Positions 10,706 to 21,849 of a stretch of DNA of 64,000 bases are shown in pieces. Below the pieces are notes generated by a model, which worked only from the letters and a program-made list of their open reading frames with translations, ran no database searches and was not told the DNA's origin. Both the position numbers and the translations under genes were made by a program. Positions within the stretch are counted from its first letter, which is position 1, and the number at the start of each line of letters is the position of its first letter. The stretch is from Oxytricha trifallax (Eukaryota; Ciliophora; Spirotrichea; Sporadotrichida; Oxytrichidae). The stretch lies in assembly GCA_000711775.1 (NCBI GenBank), contig ARYC01000220.1, forward strand, positions 24,553 through 88,552. The letters are read 5' to 3'.

Positions 10706-12770
10706 AATGTTAAAATTATTTAAACAAAATAATTGTATTTTTTTAAAAAATAATTAAAGTAACAAAAGAAAATCTTATTAACATCATAATTTTACTTTTA
10801 CCTAATTTTCTATTATAAATTTTTTATTAAGAGTTGACCAACAAATAAAAAACTAGCCTTAATAGTTAATTGGTTTTAAAACATATAAAACTTTGCATTT
10901 TCAGTGAGAATCAGTCATAACAGATTTTGTATTAGAAATTTTACATGCTTTATAAACAAGATCATAGCATGTACTTCACAACTATTTTATATACTTATGC
11001 GGAAGATTCCTGCTCAGACTTATAATCAAAATATTTATGGGAAGTTTTGTAAGTAAATCTTTTTTTAAACCTTTTTCTAATTTTTTTGGCTAATAATTCT
11101 TTCAACTAATTAGTAAAAAGTATCGGTTACTTAACTTATTTGAGATTTAGATTACTAGTCTATGTTTGATAAAAATTAGAAATTAATCTCATTAAGCATT
11201 AATTTTTCTTCTATAAATGCATTTAGATTATGGTATGAAAATCATTTTTATTATAATTATATTTTATATATCATAATTAATAATATTATTATACTAAATT
11301 ACAAGTCTGCTTAATTTTTGAAGATTATAAATATGTAGAAAAATTCATTTAATGATAAATAAGAAGAAAAAAATTAAATATAACTTTTATTAAAAAAATC
11401 ATTAAATTATACATTTTAAAAATTCACTTGTAATACTACCCATATTTGTTGTTTTTTTAAAAAAAGTGTTTTAGATTCACTTTAAAATTCTTCATCCTTA
11501 ATTAAGATTTTGAATATGAACTTATTCATTTAAAAAAGAGCATAAAGAGCATGATTTTCAGATTCCTGTGATTAATTGCAGTAATAAAAAATAACGTATA
11601 TTAATTTTGAGGAATTTTTTTTTTTCTTCTGTTTAATATCACTTTAATAGAGAACTTAATTAAAAGAATTCTATTATCTCACTAGTTAGTAAGAGTATAT
11701 AAATATTTAGCATCAATAAAAATGGTTACAAATAAATTTCAATATATAAAGCAGTCTTTGGTTTTAAGCTCTTAAATAAAATTGAAAAAGATAAATTATT
11801 AGCGTTTTTAGTGATCTACTCACTATTTTTGGTTTAGTATTTAATAAATTTTCAATTTTAATTCGAAATTGTAAATAATTCTTACATTATACTATTCATA
11901 ACTTCTTATATATTTAAATGATTATAAAAAGTATAAAACTGTATCTTTCACTTCTTTCTATAAAATTTCATGATATTATATTATAAATATAAATTGCAAC
12001 AATACTAATTACTTATTTTTTTATTTTATGGTTTTCTTAATTCATAAATGTATAATAAAATATGGATTTTTGTGTCTATAAAGATCAATTAAAATTAAAT
12101 TTTTTATACTGCTATAGAATCTTTTTAAATATTTATTTTACTTTTTTATAGTTTAAAACTTCCATGATTTATAATTTAGCACCCAATCATAAATTTTCTG
12201 TAGTAACAACTTCTAATTACAATCAAACTACTTTTAATTTACAATTTAATAATATTGAGGAGAATCTTAAATATTAGTATCTTAGCTATTATTTAATATC
12301 AAGTAAAATTAAATTAATGTATTCAATAAAATATAGTTTGAAGTGCTAATAAATATGATTTTATCCTCTTTATATATTTATCCAATCAAGTCAATATACT
12401 TAAATATAAATTCTATTAATTAAGATTTTTAGTTAAATTTGATAAATTTTAAATATAATAATATTCTCAAACATCAAGCACTAATAATAAATTTAAGACG
12501 TCTTTTAATATTATCAAAAATAAAAGGAATAATAATTTGAAGTAAAGATTGATTTTTATTTTGAATAGTAAATTTGTTGTAATTTAAAGTTTGAATAATC
12601 TTAGTGAATAATTTTGTTAAATTGAATTCTTGTGCAATTCAATACTTATTATTTTTGTACTTCGTTAATCTCTATTAAATTAGTTTTATCTCATTAACTT
12701 TTGCTAGATTAATTTATAGAAATAGGTTTGTGAAGTTATCCCTGTGAATTGACCTCATTACTTCGATCCT
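10706..12770. other. AT-rich germline DNA, one possible coding island
   Basis: Mostly A/T-run sequence. Around 10900-11060 the composition is more balanced and plus-strand frames are open (one starts MLYKQDHSMYFTTILY). I cannot choose a frame or recognise a domain. Nothing else is supported. Confidence 0.35.
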
Positions 12771-12771
12771 G

Positions 12772-12862
12772 AATTAATTTATAATAAAATAATATTACTC
12801 AAGGGTCTATTAAGACTGAGAATTATAAGTTGTAAGAGAAAATATTCTAAAATAGTCCTAAT
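12772..12862 (+). CDS. Candidate upstream segment of the TLDc gene, left of TBE copy 2
   Basis: A short open segment after an in-frame TGA encodes a hydrophilic stretch containing ITQGSIKTENYKLQEKIF and ends PCT-ANT at the TBE boundary. If TBE copy 2 and one flanking ANT triplet are removed, this frame runs directly into the frame on the right (AFIPKKSDKSEILSDL), without a stop. It is too short to carry a domain of its own. The call rests on frame continuity and Gln/Lys-rich composition, so it is tentative. Confidence 0.4.
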
Positions 12863-13129
12863 CAAAACCCTAAAACTTTTTCAGTAGTTTGATTGAGTTT
12901 TTGATTGATAAAAGTAGTCTATTAGTGCATTCTTTGTTAGGGTTTATGTAGGAGTTTAATTTTTAAATATTAGCAATTTAAGTGAGTATAAGAAACGATT
13001 TTTTCTAAATATTTCAAACAATTATAAGTTTAGAGTCATTAGGCAGCTCTCTGAATTTTATCTTTTTTATTTGAAATTTTATATTTTCTATTGTTGTTTA
13101 ATTATCTTAGCTTGGCTTGATGATGGTTG

Positions 13130-15265
13130 AGTATGCAAGATCTCTCAGGCCTCTTAATCTTTTATTTATCAAGATATTTCTTGATTCTTTGCTTTGATTA
13201 TCTCTCACTTTTAAAGCTAAAGTAATTGTTTATAAGAATGTCACACTCTATTATAAATGATGCTAAAGACCAGATATCCCATTAAGAGTCTCCATCTCTC
13301 CAATCTTCACTCTCTTGGGAAATATCCAGGAGTACCGTATACATTACTTAAGGCAGAGGCTTGCAATCTTTGAGCTCTGTTGAAATCGATAATATAAACT
13401 CTAAGAGGTTGAAAGTTCATTGTGATGTTTTCTGGCTTTATGTCTCTATGAACATATCCAAGCTTGTGAAGCTCTTCAATATCCTCTACTATTTGCTGCA
13501 CGATCTAGCCAATTTATATCTGACATCTATTGTCAGATAAGAAATCTCTGTAAGTTAATTCGGGGAGAGGGAGTCTAAATGCTACATGATCTTTTCCAAG
13601 TAAAATGGCATCTAACTATATAAAGCGGATAAGTTGAAATAAGAGTGGTTGTATATTTAAAATACAGATATATAATGAAAATGTCAATAGCATGAACTCT
13701 TGTATTGTCTTAAAACCTCAATTTTCTTCTTTATCTTCTTCATCACTATCATACCTTGTTCTGCTTCAAACCACGAAAAATATTTGCGTTGAGTTCTTGA
13801 TCTTCTTAGTGTCAAAGATATCTGAGCTAGAGATGCTGTGGCTGCAACCTCGACCACTTCTCACTTTAACACTGTGTTGGTGGAGATGCTGTTAGCCTTA
13901 GAGACTCCATTATGTTTAGCCAAAATTTTAGAAATTTCAGAGATTTAATAAATTAAATTAGGTCTATTAAAACTTTTTAAGTTTTAATGTTTGAGAAATT
14001 TTAATCATACTAATAGTTTTAATCTATAACGAAATTTAATTAGAGAGGTTTTAATTAATTTTAATCTAAAATATAATAATTCAAACAAAACCTAATTTAA
14101 TTTATTAAATCTCTGAAATTTCTAATATTTTGGCTAAACATAATGGAGTCTCTAAGGCTAACAGCATCTCCACCAACACAGTGTTAAAGTGAGAAGAGGT
14201 CGAGGTTGCAGCCACAGCATCTCTAGCTCAGATATCTTTGACACTAAGAAGATCAAGAACTCAACGCAAATATTTTTCGTGGTTTGAAGCAGAACAAGGT
14301 ATGATAGTGATGAAGAAGATAAAGAAGAAAATTGAGGTTTTAAGACAATACAAGAGTTCATGCAATTGAAATTTTCATTATATATCTGTATTTTAAATAT
14401 ACAACCACTCTTATTTCATCTTATCCGCTTTAATATGCTTGCACTCTCTAAACCTAGCTTGCTAAAGAGCATAATACTCATTAGCGAAATCCATTAGAAC
14501 TTTTCATCAGCAAGAAATTAATTGAATAGATATATTTTATAGGCATATAAGTCATTAGTGATGACTCTCTTCGCTACTTTATACTTAAGAGTGAGGTAAC
14601 TTTCAAGGCAAGAATATTTGTCAATGATTTTTCAAATAGGAATCTTTATCGCCTCAATTTTAACCAGAATTTTATTTATCCTAGAAACTGGGAGGTTCTT
14701 GACTGCTTTCTTTATTTTGACTTACTTCTGCAACCTCATCTTTAATAGACTACACTGAGTTTCTTGATCTTCTTTTTTAGAGGAATCTATTCCCTGTAGG
14801 TTCATGAATGAAGACAAAACTTTAATCTTTCTTTAAGTGAGCTTTGAGGTCTCTAGTATGAGAATATGGCTTCTCACAGAACTCACAGACATATTTCCCA
14901 TCTTTCTTTTAATGATTGAGATATAACCTTGGCATATCGTTGTGTATATCTCTCAAGTGTCTCTTATAAGTAGGCTTGTAAGGGAAAACTTTATTGCATT
15001 CTTTGCATTAATAGTCAACTTTGGCTGGTATTTATTAATGCTCTATGGCAGGCTGTTTAACCTCCTCCTCAATTTGCAAAGCTTCTTTGATAACCTCCTA
15101 CTTAACTTATAATTAAATCTCAAAGTTAGACTGGTCAAAGTTGTCATAAGTAGGCTCCCACTGAGTACAAGCGTCTCTGGTCTCTTCTATTCTAGGTTGC
15201 TGGTATGATAATTTTTATTGACTTTACCCAAGTAATGCCGCTCTTCTCAAAAGGTAAGCGCTCAT
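13130..15265 (-). pseudogene. TBE zinc finger-kinase ORF, copy 2, split by a palindrome
   Basis: Starts MSAYLLRRAALLG. Two C2H2 fingers are clear: CKECNKVFPYKPTYKRHLRDIH and CEFCEKPYSHTRDLKAHLKK. The C-terminal kinase half has YVHRDIKPENI, VYIIDFNRAQ and YGTPGYFPRE. HRD is intact, DFG is DFN, and there is a glutamate where APE is expected. An 808-bp palindrome (13623-14430) with TA flanks lies between the finger and kinase parts, and a frame change follows the activation segment. The gene is therefore disrupted in this copy. It is divergent from the 22-kDa ORF. Confidence 0.85.
13623..14430. mobile_element. 808-bp palindromic element nested in TBE copy 2
   Basis: The ends are AAGCGGATAAG...CTTATCCGCTT, flanked on both sides by TA. 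The arms are nearly identical over about 370 bp: each holds the same 67-codon frame in opposite orientation, which explains that pair of ORFs. It shares words (GAGTTCTTGAT, ATAATGGAGT) with the palindrome at 39908-40861. It interrupts the TBE kinase ORF between GCATAT and TATAG, consistent with insertion at TA. Confidence 0.88.
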
Positions 15266-15837
15266 TATCATTTGCTGATATAATTTATAATAATAATGAG
15301 AAATACTACCTTGATAAACTATAATAGTCGAGTATAAGACACTCTGGTAGATTCTTTGCTGAGAGGTAAGAAAATTAACTAACCATAAAAGACTGTAAGT
15401 TGACATATTTTAAGAGAATTTTATACATTTTTGTAAATTAAAATACTCCTAATGAAGTTTTGTTTCTCTAGGAGGTCCTCCATATCAAGTTTGAACTTAA
15501 TTTGGACGTAAAGTAATTAACATTTTTTTATTTAATATGCTCCTAATTAAGTTATAACCTTAATTTTAACTCCTAATAAAGTTTGAACTTAATTTGGAGG
15601 ACCTCCTAAAATAATTAAACATTATTAGGAGCAATTTAATGGAGATAGATTGATAAAAATGGAAATCAATCTGTGAAACTTGGAGCAAGTTTTTCAATGC
15701 TTCTCCTCATATCTTTTCAAGGTTGACCTCCAGTAGGTCCTCCCTATTTAGTAGTAAGAATTTAATAAACTTAGAATGGAAATCCATAATTTTAAATTTC
15801 ATTAACATTTCTAGAAAGAGGGAGCAAGTTGGAGTCT

Positions 15838-16618
15838 ATGAATGATGCAATTAAGAGAATTCAATCTCAAGATTTGATAGGAAAAATTCGAAGTAAAGAG
15901 GACCTCTATAGGTACTTGGTTTAGAAAGGTAAACTTATAGCTTATACTAATAAATTAACCATAGTTGGATTGTTCTTGCCAACTCAGGAAGGAACGAAAA
16001 TCTCGTTTTTAAAAGCATTGCTAAGCGAAGAGAAAAAATTATTTAAGACTAATGAAATAAAGATGATCGAGATACCTAATTACCCTGAAATATCAGTAAC
16101 AAATCTCTATGATGATGCTATGAGTGATCCTTATGTTGCTCTCTACCTTCCATCAAAGCTGCAACTCTCTAATAAGTTGCCAGAGAGAAACTTCTTCTTT
16201 GGCGTCCTTGGAACTCTGAAACCTGATTACTTAAATGAAATAATTTAAGAAGCTCACAAGAAACGCTATAGCATCTCTCCTGAAGAAAAAGAGAAGCAGG
16301 AATAAAAATCAGCGACACCTGGCTATAGGAACTACAGAAGCGTCCATTCATCTCTAGTAAGCTTAGTCTTCTAACTTTATAGAAAAACCTGGCACTGCTA
16401 TTTACTTGATGAAAGAGCGCAGCAAATTAAACAGAGAGAGAAAGTCTCAAGTAAAGCACGAATTGAGTAAGAGACTCTTCAAAGATTTATAAAAGCCAGA
16501 CGAGATGAACATAGATGCAGGGGTTGGCACAAAGAGAAGAAACATGGGACCAAGCAAGCCTTAAGAGGAAGTAAAGAAAGATAAGCCAAAACCCTTTACG
16601 GGCAAATTTAATATGTGA
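15838..16618 (+). pseudogene. TBE 22-kDa ORF, copy 2
   Basis: MNDAIKRIQSQDLIGK, then SKEDLYRYLVQK, then FLPTQEGTKISFLKALL and PEISVTNLYDDAMSD. The equivalent of the copy 1 start Met is TTG here, so the next ATG is taken. A 36-bp GTAAAC...CATAG segment at 15929-15964 sits exactly where the probable intron lies in copy 1 and where a 34-bp intron is needed in the divergent element at 33519. One base is missing near 16303 (EKEKQ), so the C-terminal third is out of frame. It ends at TGA after FNM, 7 bp from the convergent transposase stop. Confidence 0.82.
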
Positions 16619-16624
16619 ACTTAT

Positions 16625-17668
16625 TCATTAGTTTAAATCTAAAACTTATTTATATACTAAAAATCTCCCTTCTCTTGCACATACTTTAGCTTTATCATCG
16701 CTGATTCTATTAGCAGCACTCTTTATAAAATCGACTGTATCTATCTTCAGATCGGTTATCAAGTGATAGAGCAGCAATTTCTTATAATGACCTTTCAATA
16801 ACTCCCAATATAATTCAATTCCATTGAACTAATGGCTGTAAGGAACATTAAATACAGGTGTTCTATTTAGACTTTCATATTCCTTCCTTGAGTCTTTAGT
16901 TTTATGAACTGACAAGTTATCTACAAACAGAATAATCTCTTCGTCAGCGTACTTATCTCTGAGTTATTGCAAGAACTCAATATATTATTCAGTCTTTATA
17001 GAACGAGGGTGAATAACATAAGTCTCGAGGCCACTATCTTCACTTATTCACCAAGAATAGCATGAGTTTAAATCTAAAACTTTTAATCACACACTTCTAT
17101 ATTACTATACCTCTTGTACCAAGACCTTGATATAAAGGTATTGAATGTTACAGCTTCATCAGCATGTATGAACTTTATATTATGCTCTTAAGACCTCTGC
17201 ATTTAATCGAATATATAATTTAAATTAGTCTTATAAAATGGAACATTAAAGTCAATCACTCTCTTAATGCGATTGACTGTCTTGTAAGATATTCCGTTCT
17301 TTTTATATATGTTAGCTATCGATTAAGCAGATATGTGAAGCTCAGGAAATTGGCGATGAAACATCACAGCCCTCTAGGCTAGAGAGAAATGAGCCCAGTA
17401 TTTAAGAGTCTTATCATTAATAAGATAGCCAATATGATGCTGCTAAAATTTTAAGGGTCTCTTAGGCTTAGAATTAAGATGCTATCTCTTTAAAATCAAT
17501 GCTTTAAGACAGTGTGACCTAACAGTTGCAGGAGATTTATAGAGGAGCCTTGCTATAGACGTATAATTTAGAACAGGCTTGAGTTATTCACTATTCATCA
17601 CATCCATATCACAATTTAAACAATAAATGTATATATTCACTGTTATAAACTGACCACCAACCTCGCAT
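16625..17668 (-). pseudogene. TBE 42-kDa DDE transposase, copy 2 (frameshift)
   Basis: Same length and landmarks as copy 1. The second catalytic Asp is in LFVDNLSVHKT and the Glu in FNGIELYWELLKGHYKK, and the C-terminal tail that copy 1 shifts is in frame here. One G is missing relative to copy 1 in the GGIS/ISEDSGLE region near 17047, which shifts the frame between the first and second Asp. The catalytic motifs survive but a single protein would not be made. IS630-Tc1-mariner superfamily. Confidence 0.85.
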
Positions 17669-17805
17669 ATACTCACTTAAATTACTAATATTTAAACATT
17701 AATCCCAACATAAACCCTATTAAAACCCTAATAAAGTATGCACTAATAGTCTACTTTTATCAATCAAAAACTCAATCAAACTACTGAAGGGGTTTAGGAA
17801 TTATG

Positions 17806-18326
17806 ATTGCTTTTATCCCTAAGAAATCAGATAAATCAGAAATACTCAGCGATTTATAAATCAGTAATTTAATTGAGCATTTTACATCTATGATGAAGAT
17901 CATGGATTTAATATTAGTATATTCTAAACAGAAATGGTGGTTCAGTGGGTACCTTCTTTTAAAAATGTAAATATTGGAAGTATACTCTCATAGTAATCAA
18001 AGATACTTGAGTTGATATTTGGAAGTTTCTTCTCTGAACTTTGGAAGTCAATACTAAATTCTATGAGACTGGGGAAAATTTCCTATTTACTTTTAAAGAT
18101 AGAGAGAGAGCCAGTAGTATAATTAGTACGAGCTAAATGACTAGTAATAATGGGCAGATGATGTAACATAGGTCTAGGTGGAGGTAAACTTGGTCGCTTA
18201 GGTATTTACCTGAAGGATCATTTCTATAAGGGAAGTAGCTCAAACACATCTACATTCAATAATGAGATACTTTCCAGTGGACCTGACTTCAATTGCACAC
18301 TCTTCGAAGTATGGGGGTTTGAGTGA
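17806..18326 (+). CDS. TLDc-domain protein, C-terminal part, with several frame changes
   Basis: Reads as a TLDc domain in order: SEILSDLQISNLIEHF; LILVYS; NGGSVGTFFQKC; YTLIVIKDT; IFGSFFSELWKS; FYETGENFLFTFKDRE; IGLGGGKLGRLGIYLKDHF; STFNNEILSSGPDF; then LFEVWGFE and TGA. These match the usual TLDc sequence of landmarks (IFGG.., F.GTGE.FLFTF, GGGG.FGL, TF.N..L, EVWGF). TLDc proteins are linked to oxidative-stress resistance and V-ATPase regulation. The blocks lie in successive frames, with changes near 17926, 18010, 18052 and 18167. Either tiny IESs or introns separate them, or the copy is decayed or affected by assembly indels; I could not assign pointers. The first block starts directly after TBE copy 2. 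Confidence 0.75.
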
Positions 18327-18589
18327 TATGAATGATATTTTATCTAAATAATTATTAAGTTACTTAGTTAAAACAAATAATCCTTTGAGCACATCTGTAA
18401 TATTGAAAGTAAACGTTCAGAGTAAAAATAGTGATTTAATATAAATAATAATTGCATTTGCATTAAAAATAAATATGGATTCTCTATAAATACTTTGCTG
18501 AGAATATTAGTCACTTGGTGTTCATGGATTTCTTCTCATTGTATAATTAATATATCAAAATAATTAAAAATATAGGGTAATATCCTTAT

Positions 18590-19100
18590 AGATTGCAATA
18601 AAATATTTTTAATTTTCTATAAACAAATTATCATAAGTCTTAAATATGAGGCGCTTTCTTTCCAATATTTTTTTATCAGCCTATAATTGATCCTTACCTT
18701 AAATAGTTTCAAATTATCATTTCAAAATTTTAGAAAATTATTTAAATATAGTCTAAAACTGAGTATATTTTGAGAGCTTATATTCTCACATGATTAATCA
18801 AAGTGTAGATATTTCATTAAAGTTATTAATTAATTTTCCGTAATTAAGTTTTTTCACTATAATTAAAATATTTTATTAAATATAATAATGTCAACACTCT
18901 GATTAATCATATGAAAATATAATCTCTCAAAATTATTAAAGTCTCGGACTATAGTTTAATATTTTTGAAATGATAATATGAAACTCTTCTAGTGAATGAC
19001 CAATTAATAAGCAGATAAAAACATTTGAAAGAAAGCGCCTCATATTTTATGACTTATGATAATTTGTTTATAGAAAATTAAAAAATTTTATTTGCATTCA
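18590..19100. repeat. Imperfect 0.5-kb palindrome at the 3' end of the membrane-protein gene
   Basis: TTTTCTATAAACAAATTATC and AAATATGAGGCGCTTTCTTTC (left) are mirrored at 19015-19085. Inner words (GATTAATCA, TTTCAAAATT) are also mirrored, so the arms run up to about 220 bp. The outer end coincides with the stop codon of the minus-strand gene at 19098. No coding content. Confidence 0.75.
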
Positions 19101-20140
19101 CTAAAGAAATTACCTTAAATATACACTTAACCTTTTAGATAATCTGCTAACAAGTGATTTTCTTTTGTAATTAGGTTGACCAAATGCATCTTTTTCAAGA
19201 TTATTATCTTTGTTTTCTTCAAAGCTGCCATCCTCTGCTACATTATCACTTCTCCTAATGACCTAATTAAAATAAATTGAAAATATATTACCAATTTTTT
19301 GTTTTTACAAAGTTTGTCATTGATTATAAGTATAATTGGCTTCAAACCCAAGCTACCCAAGATGACCAAATAACAATCTACAATTAACAAGCAGTAGTGC
19401 GCAGAAAATAAAAATTATAATAAAAAAACAGTGATTTTTGGATCAGGTGTAATTAAAAAGAATCCAGCATTCACAATCGCTGCATCAATAACTAAGTAAA
19501 CAGCCTGCATAATTTTGCTTTGAAGAGTTTTGAAAATTATTATAAATTTGTAGGTTCTTAATCCACCAAAATAATCTTGTAAAAATAAAAATATGATAAT
19601 TTTCATTATTTTTTTCTATTTAGTTTCTAGCTCATTGATTGACTTTCTTCCCAAAAGAAAACTTCTGAGGTCTTAATAGTAATAAAGCTCAACAACCTGT
19701 ACTTTTACAAATAATTTTTTTATTTAATTAAAATTAAAAAATTAAAAATAAGGCAAACATATTAATAACTACGCTATTTGTTCCTTTAACTTATATTAAG
19801 TATCAATATTAAATTAACAATGTAAAAGTAGATTAACCTTAGTTATAGCCTTGCACACAAATAAAATACTACAAGTAAAGCGTTATATCTATCTCCACCC
19901 ATAATAACGATGCACACCTGCAATATTATCCGAATGACACCCAAAACAACTTGCCATGATTTTAATTAAATAAGTTAAAATAAGTGATAGGTAGTTGGAT
20001 TTGAAGAAGCATGTCTTTCGGTAATTGCGGTCTTTAAAGTTTGCTCCTAATTTATATGCAATCACTGCAAGAATTATAGAACAAATTACCAGCAAAATTG
20101 GCATTGCTGCTACACCAAAAATGATTGCATAATAATCCAT
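19098..20140 (-). CDS. Polytopic membrane protein, unknown family
   Basis: From ATG at 20140 a single frame stays open for 283 codons, with TAA/TAG as Gln. A 29-nt GTAATA...AATTAG intron (19263-19291) follows, and 54 further codons end at TGA, about 337 residues in all. The intron is supported because removing it joins KNKKL to VIRRSDNVAEDG in frame. The N-terminus is hydrophobic (IIFGVAAMPILLVICSIILAVIAY). Further membrane-like segments are near IMKIIIFLFL and FLFSAHYCLLIVDCYLVILG. The C-tail is hydrophilic and ends RLSKRLSVYLRQFLQ. I do not recognise the family. The middle third (about 19700-19880) is AT-rich and may hold an in-frame IES or intron. The stop lies at the edge of a palindrome, so the true C-terminus is uncertain. 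Confidence 0.65.
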
Positions 20141-20505
20141 GTTGTTTTAAAAAGAAATATTTTAATTAATTCAAATCTAATTTTACTTTATAATTCAATA
20201 GAAAGTACGTTTTACATGTAGATAATAATAAAATAATACCTTTATGATATTAATTAATTAATTCGTAAATTATGGAGAATTTTTTTTATTCATATATAAT
20301 TTTTTGTTGGCACTTTAAGTAAGAGCTATGCATGTTTGGTTTACATAATCATAAGTATAGCCTTTTATATTTAAAACAAAGCTCAATTTATTCACTTTTA
20401 ATTAATTTATTTGAGTTTAATGAAATATTATATAAATTTGATGTAAATATATTATTTTTAAATTAAATTATAATGAATAATAATAATAGTAATTATTTTT
20501 GTTAA

Positions 20506-20721
20506 GTTTTAGCCGTTTTCCGGTTTACAGTCCAAGCAATATCCATTTTTAAGAAATGAACCTAATATACATTCTTGACAAGCGAGAGATTTATCGCATT
20601 TCTTGCATAGACTTGGGCAATATTGGCATTTCCAATTTATAGGATCCTCTACAGTTCCTATTGGACAACTGCCTAAACAATCACCCTAGTAAAAGAAAGA
20701 CTTTGGATTACATGATAAGCA
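20506..20721 (-). CDS. Cysteine-rich (growth-factor-receptor-like) segment 3
   Basis: The minus-strand frame reads CLSCNPKSFFYQGDCLGSCP, GT, then CQYCPSLCKKC, CQECILGSF and YCLDCKPENG. The regular CxxC spacing, with aromatic residues before short Cys pairs and FLKNGYC, is typical of furin/GFR-type cysteine-rich repeats, common in large ciliate surface proteins. It lies downstream on the same strand from two smaller Cys-rich islands in other frames. It is probably one MDS of a gene split by IESs. No start or proven end. Confidence 0.6.
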
Positions 20722-20759
20722 TTACATTTATATTTATTATAGTTGTATTAAAAGCGATA

Positions 20760-21555
20760 AATACAGAGTTAAATAAATTATATGTTATGTAAAATTAGTC
20801 AATATTAGATTTTGCTAAGTCCAATTTCATTATATTTTTTTTATGAGTTTAAAATAAATTAGACTTTACTAATAAAGAGTTATTTTATTTTTAAAAAAAT
20901 TTCACACTTTAATTTGAAGTTATAAAATATTTGATTTTTGGCGCTTAAATAAAACAGCATTAAATAGTATTATGTAAGTTTAAATATTTTTTTATATAGT
21001 CTAGTAAATATTTTAATTTCTTTTAATGATAAAGATTTTTCTATCATTAATTAAAATTTATTTTTATATATTATTAATCTTTTAATCCAATATTTAATTA
21101 AAATTAAAGATAATTTCTGATTGATCAGCTTTCTTAACTGTAATTTTGGATAGGAAGTTGACTAACTTTATATTATTATTTTTATTAATTTTAGTAGTTT
21201 AATAAACCTTAGAAGGATAATTTATTTGTTAATACAATTAGAGTATAAAATTTGTATTTTTGCATTTTTTTAATTCTAGTATTAGAGGACATTGTTGAAT
21301 AAAATTTTATTTGAATTTTTATCAATAGATTTTTCATCATAGAAATATGATATACCATTCTTAGTATTTAAAGATTTTTAAGTTTACTAGAAATCCAGAA
21401 AATATTTATGCAAGGTAAATGAATTTAAATAAAAGTGAAGTCCTAAAATATTTATAGTTCTTAGAAGAGAAAAAATTGTTAAAGGAAAAAATAATTAATA
21501 ATATATTTTATGTAAACATATGTGAAGTTATTTATCCCCCCCCCCTATAATTAAG
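20760..21555. other. AT-rich gap between cysteine-rich islands
   Basis: No gene seen. It is the size and composition expected for a germline-limited spacer (IES) within the split cysteine-rich gene. A run of nine C at 21537-21545 stands out but has no assignable role. Confidence 0.4.
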
Positions 21556-21625
21556 TATAATTATTTTTATTCTCAGAACATTAAGAACAGTTTGAAGTAC
21601 ATTAATTACACATGCTGTCTGAGTC
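21556..21625 (-). CDS. Cysteine-rich segment 2
   Basis: The minus-strand frame gives DSDSMCNQCTSNCSQCSENK: four Cys in CxxC-x3-CxxC spacing, like the neighbouring islands. It is in a different frame from both of them and bounded by A/T-run DNA, as expected for a short MDS. Confidence 0.5.
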
Positions 21626-21768
21626 AAAGTATAAAAAAATAATAATATTAAAAATTTAAAATAACCGGATGGACATTCTAAAACGCAAGTTTAGTTATAT
21701 AAATTTCATGATATAATATCCAACATATTATAAATCTTATTATTGGTTTTACTTATTTAAATTAACCT

Positions 21769-21845
21769 TATAAATTTGTGCCAACTTTACAACTTGTACA
21801 TTAGGTATTAACTGCATAGTTACAAGATTAGCACTAGGATGAACA
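21769..21845 (-). CDS. Cysteine-rich segment 1
   Basis: The minus-strand frame gives CSSQCQSCNYAVNTQCTSCK followed by VGTNL, the classic C-x3-C-x2-C-x8-C-x2-C rhythm of GFR-type repeats. It sits upstream of segments 2 and 3 on the same strand. Another Cys-bearing stretch near 22140-22210 may belong but is not convincing. Confidence 0.55.
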
Positions 21846-21849
21846 GTTT

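Larger units (their letters stand above)
12863..17805. mobile_element. TBE transposon, copy 2, with nested palindrome
   Basis: The left end CAAAACCCTAAAAC and right end GGGGTTTAGGAATTATG are decayed C4A4/G4T4 termini, followed inward by the TBE repeat TTTGATTGAGTTTTTGATTG. Same gene order and orientation as copy 1. The span is 4943 bp; subtracting the 808-bp inserted palindrome gives about 4.13 kb, the normal size. Flanking triplets are AAT (left) and ATT (right), both of ANT form. The right end abuts TLDc coding sequence. Confidence 0.92.

Noticed and set aside
13692..14361. Two identical 67-codon ORFs on opposite strands
   Set aside because: They are the two arms of one palindrome; no domain.
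18200..18230. CTGAAGGATCATTTCT resembles the 3' end of 18S rRNA
   Set aside because: It codes for the YLKDHF segment of the TLDc domain, and no other rRNA helix is present nearby.
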